A program made the translations under genes and the position numbers. From positions 1,116,001 to 1,180,000 of the forward strand of contig CM022372.1 of the NCBI GenBank assembly GCA_011800155.1: a stretch of DNA of 64,000 nt. Direction: 5' to 3'. Position 1 is the first letter of the stretch. Each line of letters starts with the position of its first letter. Source of the stretch: Flammulina velutipes. Its lineage: Eukaryota > Basidiomycota > Agaricomycetes > Agaricales > Physalacriaceae. This document shows, one piece after another, positions 55,670 to 64,000 of this stretch. The notes beneath the pieces are model-generated. The model saw nothing but the letters and a program-made list of their open reading frames with translations, did no database searches and had not been told where the DNA came from.

Positions 55670-58600
55670 CTAAATCATCGTGTGGTCGTGGATGGCCTCC
55701 ATCGTATACGTATGCGCAACATGCATTTCTCCCAAGCCCTCAACCTGGCGTCGCTTGACCAATGAACGGCGGAGAATCTTGTACATCTCAGCAGCCACAA
55801 TATAGACGACCAGCTGGCCAAACACCAGTCCCCAGTGCCAAGTGAGCCCCTCGACTTGGAACACCCTGTCGTTGATAATGGGGATGTAGATAATCCTGAC
55901 GGCCGATGAGCACATACTAGACGTCACGTAACAAAAGGCAACTTACGGGAAGACAGACAGCGAAATACATCCTACAGACCACAGGAGAAGTTGGTTCTCC
56001 ATGAAGTTCATCTTGAATAAGCTACGTGTCATGCTCTTGCACTGAGGAAAAGGAAGATCATCAATACAACATCGCCTAGAAGACTATGCAGACTAACCGT
56101 AAGCCCGTGTATCATCAAAAGAATATTCATGGTGGCAAATGCAGTGCCTCTTGCTTTGTAGATGATTTCGCAGCCGGGTTGTAAGCCAACGAGGGCGTCA
56201 TTGCATTTGGGATGAATGTCTTGCGCTCCGTCTGCAATACCGTACTGAACGATCACAAAGTTGGCCAACGCCTGAGCACCAATCAGAATACCGTATCCAA
56301 GAGTGTCTGCGTCAAGGGGTTAGACAGAATCCTGGTCATTGAAGGAAGACGTACCGCAGTACCAAGAAGTGGTAAAGATTGCTTGAAAACTATCGGGCCC
56401 CAGATCCATGGCATCGTGAGCAGTTGGTTCAATTCCCAACGCCAATGCTGGCGGTCCCGCGGCAATAGTATTGATCCACAACGCACCCACGGGCGAGATA
56501 GGATAAACAGCAGCACCTTCACTTCTAAAGGCAAGCCCGACCATCAAGACCAATACTTCCGCCACGTTGCCAGACAAAAGGTAGACCAAGAATTTTGAAA
56601 GATTCTGGAATACCGACCGCCCTTTCCTGATCGCGCGCACAATGGTGGAAAAGTTGTCGTCGGCGAGCACGATGTCCGCGGCTCCTTTGGCTACGTCGGA
56701 TCCATTCAAACCCATGGCTACTCCAACATCTGCTCTTTTGAGTCTGTACTAAGTTAATCAATCAGTGTGTCAGACGAGTAACGTAGAGAACATACGCCGG
56801 AGAGTCATTCACTCCATCACCAGTCATGACAGTCTTACGTCCACGACGATGAAGCGCCTCTACCATTCTAACCTTCGTCTCAGGTGCGCATCGGGCAACA
56901 ACGACAGGGAGTTCCGGTAGGGCGTCGACTTCTTCGTTTGAAAGGGCATCGAATTGCTGTCCAGTCATCACAGCACTGGGTGCATAGGTGTTGCCTAGTA
57001 TGCCCACCAACCGAGCGATAGCAGTAGCAGTAGCAGCCTACACCAATTGGTATTATGGTTCGTCAACGAGAGAATTGGACATACGTGGTCGCCAGTAAGC
57101 ATACGAGGAACAATGCCTGCACGATGAGAGTCCATAACAGCGCCTTTCGATTCGGGGCGAGGGGGGTCACTAGAGGTAGGTCAGGCCAATCCATATCGCA
57201 AAATCAGTGGAAGACATAACTAAATCCCAACCAAACCAATAAAACAGCAGTCGGTTTCCAAGACTTCGCGCTTAGCTGTCTTTATACCGTTAGCCTCTGA
57301 GTGTGGGATATACTTGCCAGCAAGCCCAAGGACACGCAGGCCTTCTTCAGCAAGCTCGTCCATCCTCTCGAGAATGTCGGCAACCCGTTCTTTGGTCAGC
57401 ACAACACGTTCATCTCCCAGGCCGATAAAAGAGCATCGGTCTAAGACGCGTTCCACAGCGCCTTTGACATCTGCCGAGCGGGATCTATGAGCACGGTGTA
57501 AACCAAAGAAGGACTTTCAGATCAACGTACAGATCAAAATGTCGTAGTCTTTGGCCTCTGCAGAGGCATCTTCAGGAATAAATTCCCAAGCAGTTGCCAT
57601 TCGTTTGACAGTAGAGTCGAAAGGATGCTCGACCAGCATCTCATAGTGACCGTCAATTTTGACACGAGGGAATCCACCTTGGGCGCTATTTCTTGACCCT
57701 ATCCTCTGAATATCGCTCTGCTGAGTGGACATATGAGAAACTACACGGGCTAGGGGTTGTCCTCCACTTTGCTGCCGGCGGCGCGGGTGTGTCCTAGAAG
57801 CATGATCAGTTGGATGTTTGCTGGAGGTAAAGCAACGGACAAGTGTGGTTTGCCGTGTCCTGCCTTGTGTGCGAAGACCTGGAGGGCGATCTCAGTGGAA
57901 TCACCATTAGCTTCCCACTCTCCTCCTTCCCGTAGATGAAGCGTAGCCATGTTGTTGAGAGCAGCACTCTGTACAAGATCTCTTAATGCGCTCGGGAGTC
58001 TATCGGCATGAACTATATCATCTCCCGACAGGTCATCGTCTTCCTCCTCTTGCTGGGCGTGAGTATCAATCAATGGATCGACCGCTCGGATAGTGCCTCG
58101 CGGATAGTAAGGACTAGTCATAAGTTAGGTCCACCGAAAGTTCTGCGAAGTGATTGAACTCACTCTTTTCCAGTCTCGACAGTATAAAGTTGACCGATTT
58201 TGGTATCACGCTTCTCATCGTTCGGCTTGGAGGGAACCCAAGCTTTGCGCAGAACCATTCTCCCAACTGTGATAGTGCCTGTCTTGTCTGAACAGATGTC
58301 GGAGACACCAGCTCTAAGGACAAATGGTCGAAAGGCAGAACGAGCAGTAAATCAACCAAAGGCGTACAATGTTTCTACCGCGTCCATCCGACGCACGAGG
58401 GCATTTCGTGATGCGAGTTCTCTGCAAGCAACGGCCAGAGTCAAATTGACGACTGCAACCAGTGAGGCGGGGAGTAGCGATACAGCTGCGGCGACTGCGT
58501 ATGTAGCGATGGAATCCGGAATGTTCTTGAAACCGGTGCTGGATACGACGATAATCGCGAGAACGATGGATATTCCCAAGAGAATGTACGCGAGAAGGTT

Positions 58601-59552
58601 CAACCTGATTTGGAGAGGCGTACTTTCCGCGAGTCCCAGGCCCACAGCAACCCGGCGTTGGAATTTAGCGAAACCAGCAGCCGAATTGGCTTCTTTGCGT
58701 TCCAAAGCACCAGCGATTTTGCCCAGTTCAGTGTTCATGCCCGTCATGGTGACTACAGCACGAGCTCGTCCTTTGGTCACCTGGGAGCCAGAATATACCA
58801 TGTTGACACGGTCTCCCACAGGGCAAGTTGGGTCATCAAGCGTGTCACTGATTTTGGCGACGGGAAGCGATTCACCTGTGAGCAAAGCTTCGTCACATTC
58901 GAGATTGCTAACGTGCCCCTCAATGATTCGAGCATCGGCGGGAACGACGTCGCCTATGTTGATGAGGATGATATCGCCCACGACAACATCATCAGTAGCC
59001 AGAGTGGAGATAGTGCCTTCGCGCGCTTTATGCTTCCCCATTGCGCTATGTCTTACGACGGTAGCAACTGGACTGCCAACCTGAGAATCATTGAGTTTAA
59101 TTGACTTGAGGATTAATGAAAGATATACCGATTCCAATGCTGATAACGTTTTCGCAGCTTTCCATTCCTCTAATGATCACGTCAAGATAAAGTACATGAG
59201 CGGTGAATGATGATGACGTACGGGAGTACCCCACAAATACATTCAGCGCGACTAGTGCGCCAATGACACCGGCAGCGATCCAATCCATGGTGCCAAACGA
59301 TACCGCCATTGCTCCTATGAGGACGATGGTCATAGCGTTGGTGACTTGAGAGAAGAAGATTTTGAGCCTCGAGGGTGCAGCTGGTGGTTTGAGCCTGTTT
59401 GGGCCGTTCTTCGCGAGGAGTTCCTTTGCCCGGTCTTCGAAAAGACCTAACAATGGATCGACCTTGTAGGTCGAGAGTATTTCATCCGACGATACGGTGT
59501 GAGGCGCTCCATTGAAGTCGCTCAACTCAGAGACAAGCAGTTTCTCTGACAT
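55670..59552 (-). CDS. ENA1: ENA-type P-type ATPase (Na+/Li+/K+ efflux)
   Basis: The minus-strand gene starts at 59552 (MSEKLLVSELSDFNGAPH) and runs to a stop at 55670, with about ten introns; the protein is around 1,000 residues. The cation-transporter N-terminal domain is followed by VFVGYSQEWKAAKTLSALES, the actuator motif LLTGESLPV, the phosphorylation motif VSDICSDKTGTITVG, the nucleotide domain, MLTGDH and the hinge VMTGDGVNDSPA. The C-terminal membrane helices end with HVAHTYTMEAIHDHTMI. This set is typical of the fungal type IID family that exports alkali cations at the plasma membrane. Calcium or other specificity cannot be fully excluded from sequence alone. A 294-codon open frame on the other strand (58200-59084) is a shadow. 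Confidence 0.88.
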
Positions 59553-60585
59553 GCGAGCGTAGAAATAGACTAGACGTTGGGATCGAGAGGGTGGTTATCC
59601 AGCGAGGAGGTATGACGGGATGGAAAAGGAAGCCATGCCAAGTCAAGTCGCTTTTGAGAATAAATTTTCATTACGTAAGAAGCGAACGTTCGTCAAATCA
59701 TCCCTGTTCCTATCCACACTTGTCCCGGTATGCTTTGAGTCGACTTCGAGCGATAGAGCCAGCGTCCGGGAGACCAGGTACTTTTGACGCTACTCCAGGA
59801 GGATGATCGACATCAAGATGGTGTGAGAAACAATCAATAGTATAACGATCGTATATGATTGTCCAATGATTGTCTGGCTACTACTTACGGGAGACAGCAC
59901 CGAGAATCAATGGGGTCAAAGGTCAGTACCACAAAGTAGCTACGAATTCTTTTGACGAAATCGAAAGAGAAAAGGTCCAGTTCGCCTTCACTGTCTTGTA
60001 CACCAATTCCCTTTGCGCGCGCAAACTTGAAGCGCTGAAAACTCACACGAGTGCCATTTTCTGGTGGGCCCCGTGTGCTGCTCTGGCCTGTAGTGTCACC
60101 GATATCTCAGTCTATTGCGCCCTTTACCGGTAGCCATGTTGCTCAGAACAATACGGCGACACGAGGTCCCTAGGCGCGCGCGATACCATCTCCTGGTGAA
60201 CCGGACTAAGCGACGTCAACCACACGCCACTTAGCAGGTTACAGCTCATCTCGTCTATTTCCGAGTCATTTCTATTCGGCTCTGCTATTGTGTTCCAATC
60301 ACGCCACACTAATATATTCATCTCATTTTCTATTGCCCAAGCGTACGGTTGCTATTTGCAGATCAGGAGCGGCATGGTCAATCACGCCACGCAAGCGCCT
60401 CCAGGTTTCACTGTATATTTCAGGCAACTAAATGCGATGTGTAGAACAACAGTCATGCGGGTCCATGTTCCAATCACTCCTCATAAGCGCTTTATATCCA
60501 GGTCGCCTCCCTTGTAGTGGTACGCCATCTTTCTTCCCCATTGTTTTCTCCGTATTTCTTCTACCGCATCTTACCTTTTCCCTCG
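59553..60585. other. Intergenic region
   Basis: About 1 kb between the divergent ENA and Thr/Ser-rich membrane-protein genes. Small frames at 59870-60133 and 60124-60321 lack any supporting feature. Confidence 0.45.
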
Positions 60586-62064
60586 ATGCTGCCCTGCGCG
60601 TCCTGGGCTATATGCTTCCTGCTGCTTCCTTTCGCGTGGGCAGCCCAACAGGAGCATTATGTCGACGACGACGACCCAAGGATTATATACAGTGGCACCT
60701 GGTATCCACAGCATGCTCATAAGTCTGGTCTGGACTACGGTGGTAGTCATTCGCTGAGCGAAGATCCCAGTGCCTATGCTACTTTTACATTCACAGGTAT
60801 GTCTTCGCAGCCAATTCATTGGCACATCACTTATATCTTCTTAGGCGTGGCTTTCTATTATTTGAGCTCCTTATGGCCGTATCCTGTAGACACGACTATA
60901 ACACTGGACGGCGGAGTTCCAATCAAACTGAATCTCATGGATCCTGACGCCACACCTGCCGACGGAGGATCAGCGTCGTCTCCCTCTCGCTCCCGATGGT
61001 CTGCAACCGGCTTGAGAAACAGGTTGCACACAATAGTTATTAGTATGGCTTCACAGTATATTGTGGTGGATGGTTTCAGGTAAGCATTTGCGTCCTCGCC
61101 CACAATGTAACTGAAGGTGTATTGAAGATATGTATCTGACGATGGCGAAGACGTCACCACCGTTGCCACTACGTCGACGACCAGAACACTGTTGCCAACC
61201 ACTACCGCCACCACCACCACTACCACTATCGTGCCTCCACCAATAACGACAACGTCGTCACCCTTACCCACCACTGCTACCAGAACAATTTTACAGACGA
61301 CTACCATAACACCCTTTGACCCATCCACAAGGCCACCTTTGGAGACTCCCTCCGAGACGCCTGCTGAGACGATTTCTGGGACACCCTCCGACACTTCCGA
61401 GTCTGCGCCACTTTCCGAGACGCGAGTCTCTGAGATACCTTCCGGGACGCCTTCCGAGACAGCCGCCCCCGCGACAGCGCCCGACGACTCTACCAAATCG
61501 AACGTTGTACCCATCGCCGTCGGCGCCTCCGTAGGCGGGATAGTCCTCACAGCCATCGTCATTCTCTTCTGGCGCTGCCACCGGCGTGAAACAGATTCAG
61601 ATTTCATGTTGGATGATGACTCGGACACGTCGAATCCCTTTGTCCCTGCTCGGCAGCCTTCAATGGTTATGGGGGATAACAGCGTAACGTACTCGGCAGT
61701 GCCATCACAGTACGGATCCCATGCCAGTCACGGTGCCCATCCTGGCGCCTTTTCTTTCGGAGCCCCCACATCGTTCAACCCTTACGCTATGATGAGGGCT
61801 ACCGCTTCTCCCTATGAGGTCCGGGATTTCAATCCCTACCGTGACAGCAGTCCGTTGGCAGATTCGAACAATGCCCGCCACTCAAGGACCATGTCCTCAG
61901 GCTCCGCCTCAGCTTCGACAAACTTTGCTGGGGTGTCGAATGAGATGGTGGCCGATGCTTTTGTGTCGTCCAGCGCTAACACATTAGCGGCATCTATGAA
62001 GCGAGCACAGGCTCTCGCTCTAGCCAAACAGCCTATCCTTCCACCTGAATACACTCCGGCGTGA
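60586..62064 (+). CDS. Single-pass membrane protein with Thr/Ser-rich stalk
   Basis: Three exons: 60586-60796, 60845-61079 and 61128-62064, giving 460 residues. A signal peptide (MLPCASWAICFLLLPFAWAA) is followed by an extracellular domain with DDDDPRIIYSGTWYP and SAYATFTFTGVAFYYLSSLWPY. This resembles the beta-sandwich ectodomain common in agaricomycete surface proteins. A Thr- and Pro-rich stalk (about residues 165-290), a helix VVPIAVGASVGGIVLTAIVILFW (about 300-322) and a basic then Ser-rich cytoplasmic tail follow. The start at 60586 is the first ATG in this frame. The architecture suggests a cell-surface sensor or adhesin, but the ligand and role are unknown. Confidence 0.75.
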
Positions 62065-63712
62065 AGCCGTTTCCGCTCTCCTTTCTTGGACCTGTACTGA
62101 CATATCTTGTGGTTGCCTTGCTAGTATCTCTACACCATTCTCTTCCCATCGGAGCACGCACTTGTCGCACCTCATTGTGTTTTTTCTTCCTTCTATGCGG
62201 ACTATCCATTTGCATATAGTTACTGGACTGTTGGTAGAAATCTGTTGGGGTCTTTACAATGTTTATGAACGGTGGACTGGCTGCGCCAATTTCCCCAGCG
62301 TCAAATATGTAAATCGGAACTGCATTCGTGCTGAGGTCTGATTTTTTCCGATGGTAGGATATGATGACGGTCTCTTCCTCCACGAGCTCAGCCAACAGCC
62401 AGCCATGCTCAAGAGTCCTGCACAAATTCGTAAGCAGTAGACACCCTTGAAAACAGATCACTGATTTACGACTCCTGCGCCACAATCTCCGAAGAATTTT
62501 TCAATTTGTTGAAATCGGTCCACACAAGCTCTTGAAGTCGAGCACTCAAGTGCGCAAAACATTCAATGGTGTATTGCGACCTCCTGGAGGAATATATTGG
62601 ACATCCTACACCATTGCAACCCGTCACCTACTCTTTCTCCGAAGAGCGCTCTCTGGGCCGCGCACGAACCTGAATCCTGACCGTCTTCGCAAAAAACGAA
62701 GATCAGTGTTAATCGAGAATGCGCCTCCTAGTAAGTCGTCAGTCACCCACCACCCGAAGTCCAGAAGAGCATACACGTACCACACAACATTATTGAGATC
62801 TCTTGTCACAGAATAAATGTGGTGAAAGCATTTTTAACCTGGCGCATGCTGAGACTCAGCGGGAGTAGGAAGAGGGCAAGGCGAGGCCAAGATCTTCTTG
62901 AAGTACGAATCACGCTCGATCGACGTCCACGTCTTCGCTTTCATAAACATAGGGTCGGCGACGGTAACCCATGGATATTGGACTCGGGGAGACGTCCGGT
63001 AGACGTTGAGCACAATCCAGTCGGGCATGCCCAGCCGAGATCGAGCCTCTTGCTCGGGAATGAACCCAGCAGCGATGAGGCGATGGAGGGATTTGGCGTT
63101 CATAGGCTGTCGCGAGGTGTGGGGTGTCACAGAGCAATGCGCAAGTTCATACATAGCGCTCATAGGGTTGAACGTCTCTCGTGCTTGATTCTTGTTCCTG
63201 TCTGGGTTGAAGGCAAAGTCATGGACTTTGATGTTGTGAGCGGCTAGAATGGCACTTTGAGAGTCGGGATTGAATGGTTTCTCCTCTTCGACGATTTCGG
63301 TGGGAACGGGGGAGATGGAGCGTTCCGGATTCTGAAGGGGGTTGAGAAGGGCATAGCATGGACAGAACAAAGCACGTACCGACATCTCTACGTCATTGAC
63401 AACACTCGGTTGATATTGCTTTGCAAGAGGATCAACGTACGGTGAAGATGGTCTTGGGGACTGTATGTTGGCGGATGGGGCAAGGGGCAGAGGCTCCTTC
63501 ATCGATGTCGATCGTTGGAGTGGCATGTTCAAAGATTTCCAACTCCTCAGGGCGCGATAGAATGGAAAGCTGAAGGACCGATGCTGCGATGGCTTTATAA
63601 AGGTTGAGGGCGAGCGAGGTTTCCGAACATTGTGGCCATTGTTGTTGTTGTTGTATTGTTGGTGGCCCAAACTGTGGTGGCGGCTAACAATGGTAGATTT
63701 GGAGCGCATCAT
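62033..63712 (-). CDS. Unknown five-exon protein
   Basis: I join five exons on the minus strand: 63712-63380, 63331-62839, 62799-62670, 62583-62470 and 62417-62033. All phases agree and give 484 residues, and the joined text stays protein-like (for example PDLNNVVWYVYALLDFGWW, SQYTIECFAHLSARLQELVW and RTLEHGWLLAELVEEETVI). The N-terminal part is Ser/Pro-rich with an Asn run (YNNNNNG). MPDWIVLNVYRTSPRVQYPW is a distinctive block near the middle. I do not recognise the family. The start (63712) and the last exon's end are uncertain, and the stop overlaps the 3' end of the plus-strand neighbour by 32 bp. A shorter version ending at 62834 is possible. Confidence 0.5.
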
Positions 63713-63882
63713 ACGAGAGTTGTGTGGATGGTAAATGGAAATGAGAACAAAGAATGCTGCCGTCGTCGAAGGTGTTGCCACTGTTGATGATGGTCAATGA
63801 TTGAGTCAAGATCGGACCGGGGTTTCATCGACTTGCCAAACGTGATCGCGCACCGATCTCGGCGTTGCCCTTCCACAGCCAT

Positions 63883-64000
63883 GGACCAGGACAATAATCA
63901 AGTCCCTCCTACTCCAGTTGCCCGTTAGCAGCTTGGCTTTTGTGATTCCCCTTCTGATTATTGTCTCCCAGCAAAGATCGGTACCACCTCTCTCCCAGAG
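63883..64000 (+). CDS. Possible first exon of a gene leaving the window (partial)
   Basis: An ATG at 63883 starts MDQDNNQVPPTPVA. A donor GTTAGC at about 63926 and an acceptor CTCCCAG at about 63971 would join in frame to PKIGTTSLPE, which runs off the end. The reading is tentative because the stretch is short, and the 49-nt intron size fits the neighbours. It would diverge from the gene starting at 63712. Confidence 0.3.

Noticed and set aside
58200..59084. 294-codon plus-strand open frame
   Set aside because: It is antisense to the ENA ATPase coding region carrying TGES and other motifs; no plus-strand family resemblance.

Overview
The window is nuclear DNA of a filamentous basidiomycete, most likely an agaricomycete. 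The genes are closely packed on both strands. Nearly every gene is broken by many spliceosomal introns of about 45-60 nt with GT...AG ends and CTNA-type branch sites. Coding sequence recognisable by family includes agaricomycete-style Zn2Cys6 regulators, BTB and F-box proteins, a lectin-like single-pass membrane protein and a small CaaX peptide of the mating-pheromone-precursor type. There is no bacterial-style operon structure, rRNA or CRISPR array. I did not recognise a tRNA by eye.

Left third (1-21 kb): an NR2C2AP-like protein (-) diverges from a tyrosine phosphatase (+). Next come the rRNA-processing factor MRD1 (+), a pheromone-precursor-like gene (+), an unknown four-helix membrane protein (+), a nucleoside hydrolase (+), a 13-exon membrane-anchored histidine-phosphatase-family protein (+), IWR1 (-) diverging from a conserved unknown gene (+), a secreted GH13 alpha-amylase (+), an alpha/beta-hydrolase (-), a short-chain dehydrogenase (+), saccharopine dehydrogenase LYS1 (+) and a BTB protein (+).

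Middle (21-46 kb): an F-box protein (-), a large Zn2Cys6 regulator (+) whose zinc cluster needs a 6-nt microexon, an almost gene-free 1.9 kb, a GRASP Golgi protein with a His/Asp/Gly tail (-), a mitochondrial PPR protein (+), a second Zn2Cys6 regulator (+), the SUMO E1 subunit AOS1 (+), a 2.2 kb intergenic stretch, phospholipase D SPO14/PLD1 (+) and the actin-capping alpha subunit CAP1 (-).

Right third (46-64 kb): a MITE-like element with 45-bp inverted repeats, the vacuolar ATG22 permease (+), isocitrate lyase (-), ALG7 (-) with a 374-bp mariner-like MITE 74 bp upstream of its start, an ENA-type cation P-ATPase (-), a Thr/Ser-rich single-pass membrane protein (+), an unknown five-exon gene (-) and the probable first exon of a gene leaving the window (+).

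Most genes are housekeeping functions that do not form one pathway. The most unusual content is the isolated CaaX peptide gene without a receptor, a tandemly duplicated MRD1 intron with back-to-back splice sites, microexons that repair conserved motifs, three GC-AG introns, and two non-autonomous inverted-repeat elements. Gene models were made by hand from reading frame, splice consensus and remembered family motifs. No alignment was run.
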